Below, piece by piece: positions 18,192-26,901 of a DNA stretch of 64,000 bases (position 1 is the first letter of the stretch; each line of letters begins with the position of its first letter). Both the position numbers and the translations under genes were made by a program. The DNA comes from Gleimia europaea ACS-120-V-Col10b (GTDB lineage: Bacteria > Actinomycetota > Actinomycetes > Actinomycetales > Actinomycetaceae). The notes below the pieces were generated by a model, which was given only the letters and a program-made list of their open reading frames with translations, ran no database searches and had not been told where the DNA came from. Location of the stretch: positions 1-64,000 of the forward strand of contig NZ_KE150267.1 of NCBI RefSeq assembly GCF_000411155.1. The letters run 5' to 3'.

Positions 18192-19615
18192 TTAGTTCCC
18201 CGTCAAAACCTGAGCAACGACAACAGCCGAAGCCGCTGCCCACGCCTGCGGCCTGCAAGACGCCGGGTAGGGGAGTGGCTTCGCGTAAGCGTCCCGCTTG
18301 ACTCCGGCAAACAGTTCCGGCAGACACCAGTCAAAGCGACGGGCGGCCTCCATCAATCCGCGCGCAACTTCCTGCGCTTCCTCCTTGCGACCTTCACGCC
18401 ACATTCCGCGGATAATCATCGCCGTGTCATGCGGCCACACCGACCCCACGTGGTACCTGTACGGCCAGAAACCGGCATTCGTCGTGGACGCCGTGTGAAT
18501 GCCATACCCAGAGAACATTTCCGGACTTATCAACGTCCTCATCACGTCACCCACTTCGCGCTCATCTAGCAGACCCGACCCAAGCAGGTGCCCAATATTC
18601 GAAGTCAGCGAATCCACCGCCCTCTTCGACGCATCCAACGCGATCGCGGGATAACGGAAGCCGTCATTTTCAACCCAGAACTGCTCGCGGAAACGGGTCT
18701 TCAAATCAGCCGCCCAAGCGCGCCAGGACTCACCATCTTCGCCGAACGCCTCCAAAATTTCCGCACCATCTAACGCCGCACGATGCGTGTAACCCTGCAC
18801 CTCACACAGCGCGATCGGACCGTCCGCCAAAGATCCGTCGTGCCAGCGCACCGAATCCCCGCTGTCCTTCCAGCCCTGATTTGCGAGGCCGCGGCCGGTC
18901 TCATCTAGATACTCCAGGAACCCGTCACCGTCGGCGTCTCCGTAATCGCGCATCCAGGCCAGCGCCAAGCGCAAATTCGGCATAAGCTCAGCTACGTCCC
19001 CCTCGTTGGCGCCCGCCTTCCACGCATTATGTAGCGTGCTAATCCACAGCGGAGTCGCATCGATCGTTCCGTAACAAACCGGCGGCAAAACCAGCGGTCC
19101 GGAAGAGGTCTCGAGATTCAAAGGTTCGCTGCGCACCTCATGCAAAATCTTGCCCGGCTGCTCCGCGGTTTCCACGCGAACTTCCTTGCCCTGCAAGCTT
19201 GCAAGTAGCTTGAGCGTCTCCATTGCCAACGCAGGATCAACACTGTTCAAGAAGCCCGCAGTGATCAGCGAATCGCGACCAAACAGCGTCGAAAGCCAGG
19301 GCTCCCCCGCCCCAATAAAACGCAGATCCGAATCGTTTTCGTGCGAAAACGTTAGCCCGTCGAGGTCGGACAGGGCTCTGCTTAGGAACACGTAAAGGTC
19401 AGAGCCCTCACCACTTCGTGCAAGCAGATCAGCACCACGGTCCTTCAACCCCCGATACGGCGGAGCCAACACAACGGCCTTCGTGCTAGGCGAAATCTTC
19501 ACCAGCACGTTCTTGGTTTCACCGGCAGGAATAACCACAGACCAGTCCACAACCACGTCATCGCCGACTGTAGAGACAGCTCCATCAGTCGAGAGTGCCG
19601 TTTCCGCCCCCGCGC
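18192..19615 (-). pseudogene. glycogen debranching enzyme / amylo-alpha-1,6-glucosidase, N-terminally truncated
   Basis: The retained about 475 residues match the (alpha/alpha)6 amylo-alpha-1,6-glucosidase domain: GEPWLSTLFGRDSLITA, CYGTIDATPLWI, WKDSGDSVRWHDG, SNIGHLLGSGLL and YHVGSVWPHDTAMI. The family normally has a further 150-200 residue N-terminal domain (glycogen_N type). It is missing: upstream of about 19,615 the frame stays open to 19,820, but that stretch is merely the antisense of a 5'-nucleotidase fragment encoded on the plus strand. The gene was thus cut by a rearrangement and lost its promoter and N-terminus. Confidence 0.85.
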
Positions 19616-19616
19616 C

Positions 19617-20198
19617 CTCGAAGGCACCGAATACGAAGGCCTGCCGATCATCGCGGAAGTTTCCCCGTTCTCGCGCACCGCAGTGTTCGACAAGGGCGAC
19701 GTAACCATCGCCGACATGGCCTCCATTTACGTGTACGACAACACCCTGTTCGGAATTAAGTTCACCGGCGAGCAACTTCGCGACTATCTCGAATGGTCCG
19801 CACGTTTCTACATCCAGCAAGATGAGGGCGCCGAGGTCGAAGATTGGTCAACCGTCACCAACGCACAGTACGAAGGGATGACTCGCGGTCTACCGGACTA
19901 CACCTACGACGTGCTCTCCGGAGTTAACTACCACATCGACATTTCCAAGCCCGTCGGCGAGCGCATTGATCTGCGCACCTTCCCTGACGGAACGCCGATA
20001 CAGCCCGAGGACGAGCACATCCTCGCCCTCAACAACTACCGCCAGTCGGGTGGATCCGCCTACCCGCACGTAAAGACCGTCCCGGTTTCGGTCGTCGCGG
20101 AAATAGTGGTGGTTAACGCTGATTTGCTACTTCAGAGCGCGCAAAACTGTCAAGGAATCCGGCTTTCGGGAAAAATTGTTAGATTAGCACCCCTCTAA
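19617..20198 (+). pseudogene. 5'-nucleotidase C-terminal domain fragment
   Basis: The plus-strand frame reads EYEGLPIIAEVSPFSRTAV, then GDVTIADMASIYVYDNTL and KFTGEQLRDYLEWSARFY, typical of the C-terminal substrate-binding domain of secreted 5'-nucleotidase/2',3'-cyclic-nucleotide phosphodiesterases, with the LALNNYRQSGG loop near the end. The N-terminal metallophosphatase domain is gone. The last recognisable residues are near 20,110; after that the frame runs into unrelated sequence and the repeat next to the ATPase gene. It abuts the equally truncated debranching-enzyme gene tail-outward, so one breakpoint removed the 5' ends of both. Confidence 0.8.
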
Positions 20199-20238
20199 TC
20201 TAACAATTTATTGGTAGTTGCTGATTTCTTGACAGATT
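20174..20238. repeat. 65-bp direct repeat, copy 1, containing a palindrome
   Basis: AATTGTTAGATTA, GCACCCCTC and TAATCTAACAATT form a 13-bp-arm palindrome (20174-20208), followed by a spacer and CTTGACAGATT. A second copy in the same orientation lies at 21988-22053. Copy 1 contains the stop codon of the AlbA_2-type ATPase gene, and may also serve as its terminator. Confidence 0.8.
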
Positions 20239-21970
20239 TCTTCAAGTCTTTAGGGCGATAATGCGTCGACCTTCCAGCTCCAACTGTACGAATGATTTCT
20301 CGTGATGCCATGTCGTCTAAGCGATTCTTTGCCGTTCCTCGCGAAACGCCTGTGAGTGCCATCAGATCACTGGTTGCGATGCTTCCCATCTCATCAAGCC
20401 AAAGGAGAGCAGCGTTCTCCATCTCTGCGGGGTCAGTCGAGAGATATGACGCGGGTCTTGTAACGGAAGTAGGCGTCTGCTTAAGAATGGCTCTCGCATT
20501 TTCACCAAGAATCCACGAACCATTGTGCTCGGTGATTAGGGGTAACCCATCCACTGTCGTTTGAAGTGACGCTTCAAGCGCAGATATGGCGGCATCATTT
20601 CCAGATTGGAGACCTTTTGCCACTGTGTCTACGGTGACAAATGGCCTCCTGAACAGCAGGTACAAGATAATTGCGATCCGGTAATCCCGTTGCCGGCCTA
20701 GTGGGACAATCTTGCTCATCAACTCCAATACAGGGATTACCGGCTTGCCACCGACCAAGGTGGTTTCTACAAACGGACCGGCAACCTCCTCAATTGTGGG
20801 AGGCCGATGACCAATTGCAATCATTGACTGGTACATGCGGTCAACACCAACACCTTGTTTATCAACAAGCCTGATCGCGCGGTAAAGGTCAGCTAATGCA
20901 GGATAACGGGCAGCTCGATTGCTTAGTACGTTACCGGAGTTGATATTGGGAGGGAATCCGCCAGGACTACGCACGATCATAGTTGAGTCAAGTTCGATCC
21001 AGCGGATGTCAATAGACTCACTGCGATTCCAGTCGCGGTGAATCATTGCGTTTAGTAGTGATTCGCGAACAGCGGAGCGAGGAATCTCGGAGACAGGCTG
21101 ATCCGATAATCCCGTCGACACGGTGTGGTTTCTGTTAATAACCGATAGTGCATTCTCAATTTGTTCAAGCTGTTCCAATCCTGATCCTTCCGGAGCAGGA
21201 GCCACACGGTTGCGCACCTGACCACCGTGAACATCGAAAACGGTAAACTCAACCACGGTTTGCCTGAGACTGGTGAATAGTAAGACACCGGCTTGGGACA
21301 GCTTTCCTGTAGCATCGACGGCTCCGATTCTGCGTAGAAGGTCCTCTTTTGTGTATTCTGCGAACTCGGTATCTTGACGTCTTACGTAGGCTATAGCCCC
21401 ATCCCTGACCTGATCGATCGAAATGGTGGTTGACTTTGCCATAGGGTCGTACGCCGCTTGTGAGCGTTGATATTGCCACCATTCAGATCTGTCCACAGGC
21501 TCGCACGCGTCACCAACTCTCCATCTGAGACGTCCGCTTGTGTCTTCCACAGGTTCGGGCGAAGGAGCTACAAAAACTGCAAGAATCCTTTGTCCTTCGG
21601 CCCTCTTCTCAATGATGTCGGGAGCAATGTCAACCCTGCTGTAAATGCTCTGTCGGAGCCAATCAATGTCTAGCTCCGTTCCAATGATCATTCCGCTACG
21701 GTCTTCTATGCCAAGGAGTAGCGCGCCGCCTTCCGGCGAATTCGCCATGCACGCGACTTCATCGGCAAGCTTAGTTGCAGCATCTGAATTCTTGTTTTGG
21801 CCTGGTTCTATTGAAGGTCCGTTTCGGCGTCCAGCTTCTTCTTTGAAGTCGATGCTTTGGGTTTCTTTCGTCTTTGTCACGCGGCCATCGCGAGCGGTCG
21901 ACAAGATTGAGTCGATAGATGAGTTCAATTCGGTTCGACGATGATCAAAACCTTCTAATGTCGGAGTCAT
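20195..21970 (-). CDS. AlbA_2 (Schlafen-like) domain ATP-binding protein, putative regulator
   Basis: 591 aa. The N-terminal AlbA_2 domain spans about residues 30-160, seen in ETQSIDFKEEAG and ADEVACMANSPEGGALLLGIED. A GHKL/HATPase_c_4 ATP-binding region follows (about 290-400; PRSAVRESLLNAMIHRDW, and RSPGGFP), and winged-helix segments lie at the C-terminus (ATSDLMALTGVSRGTAKNRLDDM). The family (COG2865) is called transcriptional regulator or ATP-dependent helicase-like; true roles are little known and several relatives sit in defence islands. No partner gene is adjacent. The gene is bounded by two direct copies of a 65-bp repeat, one covering its stop codon and the other lying 18 bases before its start. 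Confidence 0.85.
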   Translation of the reverse strand: MTPTLEGFDHRRTELNSSIDSILSTARDGRVTKTKETQSIDFKEEAGRRNGPSIEPGQNKNSDAATKLADEVACMANSPEGGALLLGIEDRSGMIIGTELDIDWLRQSIYSRVDIAPDIIEKRAEGQRILAVFVAPSPEPVEDTSGRLRWRVGDACEPVDRSEWWQYQRSQAAYDPMAKSTTISIDQVRDGAIAYVRRQDTEFAEYTKEDLLRRIGAVDATGKLSQAGVLLFTSLRQTVVEFTVFDVHGGQVRNRVAPAPEGSGLEQLEQIENALSVINRNHTVSTGLSDQPVSEIPRSAVRESLLNAMIHRDWNRSESIDIRWIELDSTMIVRSPGGFPPNINSGNVLSNRAARYPALADLYRAIRLVDKQGVGVDRMYQSMIAIGHRPPTIEEVAGPFVETTLVGGKPVIPVLELMSKIVPLGRQRDYRIAIILYLLFRRPFVTVDTVAKGLQSGNDAAISALEASLQTTVDGLPLITEHNGSWILGENARAILKQTPTSVTRPASYLSTDPAEMENAALLWLDEMGSIATSDLMALTGVSRGTAKNRLDDMASREIIRTVGAGRSTHYRPKDLKKSVKKSATTNKLLD

Positions 21971-21987
21971 AGCAACCTACCTGACAG

Positions 21988-22053
21988 AATTGTTAGATTA
22001 GCACTCCTCTAATCTAACAATGAATTGGGTATTGGGACATTCCTTGACAGATT
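21988..22053. repeat. 65-bp direct repeat, copy 2, upstream of the ATPase gene
   Basis: The palindrome AATTGTTAGATTA, GCACTCCTC, TAATCTAACAAT (21988-22021) differs from copy 1 at one loop base and the end of the arm; the downstream CTTGACAGATT is also shared. It lies just before the ATPase start, so it may be an operator as well as the scar of a duplicated cassette. Read on the minus strand, this copy would encode the same last residues and stop (LLD-stop) as the ATPase gene. Confidence 0.75.
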
Positions 22054-22232
22054 AAGAGGGTGCTTTATTAACAATTCATCGCAGAAACCCAATTTCTTGT
22101 TAGATTCCGTTCCGTAGAGCATCCCAGCCTCGCCCTCGAGGATGAAAATTCGCCGCAAAGGTGGTTGGAGGCTTCCGGATAGCTAACGTTAACGTCGTTT
22201 TAACTTTCTCCTTCCTAGGGCATCACTGTTGC

Positions 22233-23882
22233 ATGGTTGTCATCAACGAGATTGTTTACGGAGACGCGCTGGTTCCTGGAACTAACGACTCCATTGAGCT
22301 GTACAACGCTGGAACCGAAACTGTGGACCTGACCGGCTGGTCACTCCATGATGACAAGGATCGCCCGGGCGAGGCGGACATGAGCGGTTCGATCGCTCCC
22401 GGTGAATTCAAGGTCCTAGTTGAAGGCACCGACTTCACGTTCGGATTCGGCAAGGGCGACACGGCCCGCCTATTCAACGGTGAAGAGCTTGTCGATTCCT
22501 ACACCTACGAAGTTAACGCCAACGAAAACTGGTCTCGCTGCCCTGACGGCACCGGCGAGTTCGTTGACGTCGCAATCACCACGAAGGGGCAGCTCAACGC
22601 CTGTGGCGACCCCGGTTTCGGTCTGGGTGGCGCGGATTCCGTGCGAGTCTTTGACGGTGACATGCTGGTTGAAGAGTACAGCTGGACCGAACACGCAGAC
22701 CACACCTACGGTCGCTGCCCGGACATGACTGGTGACTTTGCGCAGACGCGTGAAGCCACGCCGGGTGAACGAAACGCCTGTGATGGTATTCCGGACCTGC
22801 TTCAGTACTACTCGACTGGTGAGCCGCCGGTCGTAGTTGATGAGGCTCCAACGTTCCTGGAGGACTCCTCCGGCCTTGACTACGCCGACGGATTCCTGTG
22901 GGCGGTAGATAACGGAACGGGTAAGTTCTGGAAGCTCGTCCCGCAGGCCGACGGAACCGTTCAGTTTGCAGACGGCTGGGAAGACGGCAAGCGCGCCCGC
23001 TTCATCAAGGACGCGGAAGGCCCGGACGTGGTCGCATCCGCCGAGTGGCACATCACCGACCTGCTTCCTGAAGTCAGCGCAAACATGGGTATCGAAGCTA
23101 TCGAGTGGATCCCGAACGCCGAAGCCAAGGGCCGCCTATTCGACGAGAACACGGGCGAAGCTTACGATCCCGCAAACTACCCGAACGCGGTCGCTGACGG
23201 CGTCTTTGTAGTCGCACTGGAAGATAACGGCCACGTTTATGCCTTCTCTCTCAAGGAACAAGGCGAAGTTACACCATTTGTTGCAGGATCGAACGCGACC
23301 CTGCTGACCTCCTACGACTCCTTCATCGGTGGCGCTATGGGGCTTGATTACAGCCGCAATACCCTGCGCATCCTGTCCGATGACGGCTACGAGGGCGTTA
23401 TCGCCGAAATCTTCTTTGACGGCACCGACAGCCCGCGCGTTGTCCACTATGAACGTCCCGGCGGCATGCCGAACCTGAACAACGAAGGCTACGCCGAATC
23501 TGATTGCATCGACGGCAACAGGTACGCATGGTTCTTCGCAGATGGATTTACCTCGGCTGCGCTGCGTGCAGTTCCCATTGCTCCCGAATCTGCAGGGGAT
23601 TGCCCGACGGATCCGGAAGAGCCGGGTGAGCCGGTCGATCCCGAGGAACCGGGCCAACCTGGTGAACCGGAAGTGCCGGGCGAGCCGGGCACGCCTTTCG
23701 AACCGGGCGAACCCACCGTGCCCAGTGCACCAGGAGCGAATCCTGACGTCTCTGAGACGACGGCCGGCAATCCGGGTGACCTAGCCAAGACCGGTGTTGA
23801 GACCGCCGGCCTAGTTGCAATCGCTGGACTGCTTCTAGCAGCAGGTGGCGTTGCAGTTTGGAGCAGGCGCATCAACTCCTGA
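22233..23882 (+). CDS. LTD-domain surface protein with LAKTG sorting signal, 5' truncated
   Basis: About 549 aa. The N-terminal part is a lamin-tail domain (VVINEIVYGD ... NDSIELYNAGTETVDLTGWSL), followed by a repeated CPDGTGEF/CPDMTGDF unit and a beta-propeller-like region (SSGLDYADGFLWAVDNGTG; GGAMGLDYSRNTLRILSDDGYEG). A Pro/Glu/Gly-rich wall spacer (about 465-515) leads to LAKTG, a hydrophobic helix and RRINS, a sortase signal. There is no signal peptide: from ATG 22233 the LTD domain begins at once, and the upstream frame to GTG 22161 is not signal-like. No ribosome-binding site is visible. The 5' end was probably lost, so export and expression are doubtful. Confidence 0.75.
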   Translation: MVVINEIVYGDALVPGTNDSIELYNAGTETVDLTGWSLHDDKDRPGEADMSGSIAPGEFKVLVEGTDFTFGFGKGDTARLFNGEELVDSYTYEVNANENWSRCPDGTGEFVDVAITTKGQLNACGDPGFGLGGADSVRVFDGDMLVEEYSWTEHADHTYGRCPDMTGDFAQTREATPGERNACDGIPDLLQYYSTGEPPVVVDEAPTFLEDSSGLDYADGFLWAVDNGTGKFWKLVPQADGTVQFADGWEDGKRARFIKDAEGPDVVASAEWHITDLLPEVSANMGIEAIEWIPNAEAKGRLFDENTGEAYDPANYPNAVADGVFVVALEDNGHVYAFSLKEQGEVTPFVAGSNATLLTSYDSFIGGAMGLDYSRNTLRILSDDGYEGVIAEIFFDGTDSPRVVHYERPGGMPNLNNEGYAESDCIDGNRYAWFFADGFTSAALRAVPIAPESAGDCPTDPEEPGEPVDPEEPGQPGEPEVPGEPGTPFEPGEPTVPSAPGANPDVSETTAGNPGDLAKTGVETAGLVAIAGLLLAAGGVAVWSRRINS

Positions 23883-23912
23883 AGTTGGTCGTAACACAAC
23901 TGAATAGATAGT

Positions 23913-23945
23913 TAGTTCCCGTGCACCTTTCGTGCACGGGAACTA
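23913..23945. terminator. bidirectional rho-independent terminator
   Basis: TAGTTCCCGTGCAC (23913-23926) pairs perfectly with GTGCACGGGAACTA (23932-23945) around a 5-base loop, followed by CTTTT. It separates the LTD-protein gene from the convergent oxygenase gene. Confidence 0.9.
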
Positions 23946-23975
23946 CTTTTAGTGTTAGATTGCAGATCCGCGGAT

Positions 23976-24887
23976 TCACTTAGAGGAATTGCGAGCCACG
24001 CCCTCGTTAATTTCCTTCGGAAGCCTGATTTCTCCCATCATTCGACGTAGTGCCGCTGTGGCGAAGCGCACCATGGGGCGCCGCCACAGCGCGTCTTGAA
24101 TGCTAACTTGCGACGGATCGTTAGAGTCCGCAAGTCCGAGGAGCGTCCTGGCAGATTGAGGGAGTAGCGCGATCGCGCCTACCTTAAGCATGTCGTAACC
24201 CCACTTCATTGGGGGCGGCAACGGCGGATTGTCGATCAGGAGGTCGATGACGTCGGCTGCAGCTGGGGAGAACTCGAGTTCGGGACCGTAGGACGCCAAC
24301 GTTGCGTAGAGTTCCTTGACGTTCATCGGCGGATTTGTTACTCCCAGCATCTTCGCGGAAATCGCGGTTTGGGCAACGTACGTGTCGCATTCTGGGGGAG
24401 TGAGTGGCTGCGGGCTGAGCTTCTGGTACGCGATGAGGAACGACTCGATTTCCGCGCAGTGAACCCAAGTGAGCAAGTGAGGATCAGATGCCGCGTATGG
24501 CCGGCCGTCGGGGAGCTCGCCCTTAACGTAGGAGTGCATGCGCCTCACATGTGCAATCATCTTCTCCACGTCCACTTTGCGTGCAAATGTCGTGGTCACA
24601 ACATACTCTGCGGTGCGTTGCAGGCGTCCCCACGGATCGTCCTGATAACCAGAATGGCCAGCAACTCCTGCCATTGCTAGGGGATGCAAGCTTTGCAGCA
24701 GGAGGGCGCGAATTCCGCCAACGTACATGGTGGGAGCGCCGTGGACTTTCACGATGGGATCATCGTTTGAAAACCAACGTTCCCCGGGTGCACGCCAAAT
24801 CAAGTCGGCACGTTCTTGCCTGTCGGGGCCGGCAACTTTGCTTCGTATTCCCTCGGCAACCTGGTCACGCACTGTAGAAATCAACAT
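23976..24887 (-). CDS. oxygenase MpaB family protein (DUF2236)
   Basis: 303 aa, a typical length for the actinobacterial DUF2236/MpaB family, haem-dependent oxygenases related to latex-clearing protein Lcp and fungal MpaB. Visible family features are the LLLQSLHPLAMAGVAGHSGY segment, PWGRLQRTAEYVVTTTF, and HLLTWVHCAEIESFL; conserved histidines in these blocks are candidate haem ligands. The substrate is unknown. The gene is convergent to the LTD gene, with a terminator between, and the next minus-strand gene upstream ends 101 bases away... in fact the immunity-like cluster lies upstream of it in transcription order. It may be co-transcribed with that cluster, but nothing suggests a shared function. 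Confidence 0.85.
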   Translation of the reverse strand: MLISTVRDQVAEGIRSKVAGPDRQERADLIWRAPGERWFSNDDPIVKVHGAPTMYVGGIRALLLQSLHPLAMAGVAGHSGYQDDPWGRLQRTAEYVVTTTFARKVDVEKMIAHVRRMHSYVKGELPDGRPYAASDPHLLTWVHCAEIESFLIAYQKLSPQPLTPPECDTYVAQTAISAKMLGVTNPPMNVKELYATLASYGPELEFSPAAADVIDLLIDNPPLPPPMKWGYDMLKVGAIALLPQSARTLLGLADSNDPSQVSIQDALWRRPMVRFATAALRRMMGEIRLPKEINEGVARNSSK

Positions 24888-24988
24888 GACGCCAGTATTT
24901 CAGGCAAGACGGTCAGCCACGACTTTTAGGCGGCTGGCTTGGGGTGTTGAGTTCGTGGTAATGCGGTGTTGGGGGGGCGGCGGTTGTG

Positions 24989-25711
24989 TCAGTGGGCTGG
25001 AGGTAACATCAGCGAGTTTAGGTGCGCTAGATCTTCTGGGTGAGCGTCGTAGTGTCCTTGGTGGTTCGTGTAGATCCACCAGCCCAGCATGTTTCTCAAG
25101 TTTTGTGCTGCGTCTTCCCAGGCGGGATCTTCAGGAAGAGTATCGGAGATAGCGAAGCGACGGTGTTGAAGTTCTTCAAGAATGTGTATGAAGGCGGGAG
25201 TGTAGTCGAATCGTTCGTATTTGAACGTGACCTTCGTATCAGGTGAATAGAGCTCGAAGAGAGTTACACCGTGATTTACACGCTCGATTTCGTCGAAGCG
25301 AACTTCCGTAGAGTAGATGTGGCCAAACTTGGACCACACCTTTTCATCGTCGACACCGTATCGGTGGAACAATCCCATTGCTATAGCTACGAGCGCGGAA
25401 AGTGCAAGCAAGCCGGGCACTATGAAACTCGCCAACGAGTCGTTAAAGCCACCGGCATATGAATATGCAAATCCCACAGTGGGCAGCGTCATGACGATGC
25501 CAACGGGAATTCCGTAGAGCAGCATCGCCAGAGCTCGGTGGTAAACACGTGGTTCGTCAGGTCGTAGATTCTTTTTGCGTGACTTACCCGATCGGGATTC
25601 GTCCCCTTGTGACTGGGGCGCGTTAGGGTCGGTCTCAAAATGTGCTGGGGCGATCATCTGTTGGTTTCTCTCAAAGTGCGAAGTGTCTCCGTTGTTGGGC
25701 GGAAACATCAC
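24989..25711 (-). CDS. putative immunity protein C, paralog of the two upstream genes
   Basis: 240 aa. A hydrophilic N-terminal 60 residues with a basic patch (SRKKNLRPDE) is followed by two membrane helices (about 62-88 and 92-112), then the conserved block of this local family: LFHRYGVDDEKVWSKFGHIY, VRFDEIE, RFDYTPAFIHILEELQHRRF, and HPEDLAHLNSLMLPP at the end. It is the most diverged of three paralogs in this cluster. Its GTG/ATG start overlaps the stop of paralog B, so they are translated together. I do not recognise the family; the position after an RHS toxin tip suggests immunity. Confidence 0.75.
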   Translation of the reverse strand: MMFPPNNGDTSHFERNQQMIAPAHFETDPNAPQSQGDESRSGKSRKKNLRPDEPRVYHRALAMLLYGIPVGIVMTLPTVGFAYSYAGGFNDSLASFIVPGLLALSALVAIAMGLFHRYGVDDEKVWSKFGHIYSTEVRFDEIERVNHGVTLFELYSPDTKVTFKYERFDYTPAFIHILEELQHRRFAISDTLPEDPAWEDAAQNLRNMLGWWIYTNHQGHYDAHPEDLAHLNSLMLPPAH

Positions 25712-26406
25712 CTAATTTCGTCGTGAACTTGTGCATTCACTGGTGGTAGCACAAGAGCATTTAGCTTTGCTAGGTCTTGCGGATGGGAGTCGTAGTATTT
25801 GCGGTGGTTGTCGTAAGCACTCCAGGCAAGGTCATTCCGTGTTAGTTGCGCTACGTCTTCCCAGTTGGGATCCTCTGGGGACACTCCGTCCAGTTCAAAC
25901 CGGCGATGTTGGAGTTCTTCGAGTAGGCGTATGAACGCCAGTGTGTAATCGAAGCGGTTATAGTCCAGGTTGATCTTCTTGTCAGCGTCGTAGATCTTGT
26001 AGCGCGCATTTACAGGTTGCACACCAAAGGCCCTGACTTCATCGAAACGGACTTCCTTGTAGTATATTTGCCCGAACTTAGACCATAGCTTTTCCTGGTC
26101 CACTCCGTAGCGACGAAACAATCCCATCGAGGCCATCCATAGCGTAAGAAGCATAGTTAGGATCGGCACGAAAACAGCGTAGGGATCGTCGTGTTCTCCG
26201 CGAAAGTAGCGTGGCGTCATAACCGAAATAATGATCAACATCACGATGGTTCCCGGAATTCCTACGCCAGCCAGGATCGCTGCCTGGTTGAACACTCTCG
26301 GCTGTTGCGGGTGTTTGCTCATCTTCCGCAAAGAGCGCGGTAGAGACTTTCCATAATTCTGATAGGGAATGTTGAGTTCGGGCCCAAACTGCATTGGCTC
26401 AATCAT
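25708..26406 (-). CDS. putative immunity protein B, paralogous membrane protein
   Basis: 232 aa. Two membrane helices (about residues 45-68 and 80-98) are followed by a cytoplasmic domain: GLFRRYGVDQEKLWSKFGQIY, KEVRFDEVRAFG, NRFDYTLAFIRLLEELQHRR, SPEDPNWEDVAQLTRNDLAW and SHPQDLAKLNALVLPP. It closely resembles paralog A encoded about 500 bases upstream, from which an orphan toxin-tip fragment separates it. This alternation of toxin tip and two-helix membrane protein is what polymorphic-toxin loci look like, so an immunity role is inferred. No known immunity family was recognised. Confidence 0.75.
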   Translation of the reverse strand: MIEPMQFGPELNIPYQNYGKSLPRSLRKMSKHPQQPRVFNQAAILAGVGIPGTIVMLIIISVMTPRYFRGEHDDPYAVFVPILTMLLTLWMASMGLFRRYGVDQEKLWSKFGQIYYKEVRFDEVRAFGVQPVNARYKIYDADKKINLDYNRFDYTLAFIRLLEELQHRRFELDGVSPEDPNWEDVAQLTRNDLAWSAYDNHRKYYDSHPQDLAKLNALVLPPVNAQVHDEIR

Positions 26407-26452
26407 TGAATGATCTTTCTATTGGCGGCGTCTAACGCCTCTGTTGCTCTAG

Positions 26453-26900
26453 TTACTTTTCTTGCGCACCGTAGCTGACTATTTCATCATTTACATATTT
26501 GAAGGTCTCTGCTCCAACTTTGACGGAATTTTCTGCAACCTTGCCTTCTAGACCAGGGAATGGTCGTAGAGAAACATCTTCGGGGAGCATACCTGCCTTG
26601 AAAATTTCACTAGTCATGGCAGTGCCTGCATTGACCGCACCCACTGCATTCGCGGTTCCCCAGCCTCCCCACGAGAAGTTCTTATTTTCGTCAACCAATA
26701 CTTCGGTTACATATCCTGCATTGGCTCCAACCATTTCACCCGATGCGCTACCCACGACACTTCTTGCAGCGTTGGCTAGCGCAACATCGGAAGAATTTCG
26801 TGCCGCTATTTCCGCTGCAGCGTGGTATTGAGATCTACCGTTCAACTGTGACCAGAAACTGTTAGTTGCATTTCGTACTGCTTTGTCCGTACTTGTCGCA
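26453..26900 (-). pseudogene. orphan polymorphic-toxin C-terminal cassette
   Basis: The frame reads STDKAVRNATNSFWSQLNGRS ... GEMVGANAGYVTEVLVDENKNFSWGGWGTAN, which aligns with the RHS protein's last 200 residues (VDKVRSAGTGLWSRMNG ... GEVVSSNAGYATETLIDANKNF). It ends with KVGAETFKYVNDEIVSYGAQEK, unlike the RHS copy, so the tip itself has diverged. There is no RHS core, no ribosome-binding site and no ATG; only a TTG at 26845 could start a 130-aa product. The frame overlaps the stop of paralog A. This fits a displaced, normally silent toxin tip kept as a recombination donor. Confidence 0.7.
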
Positions 26901-26901
26901 A

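Noticed and set aside
19616..19820. N-terminal extension of the debranching-enzyme frame
   Set aside because: These codons are the antisense of the conserved 5'-nucleotidase fragment, so they are not a real part of the enzyme.
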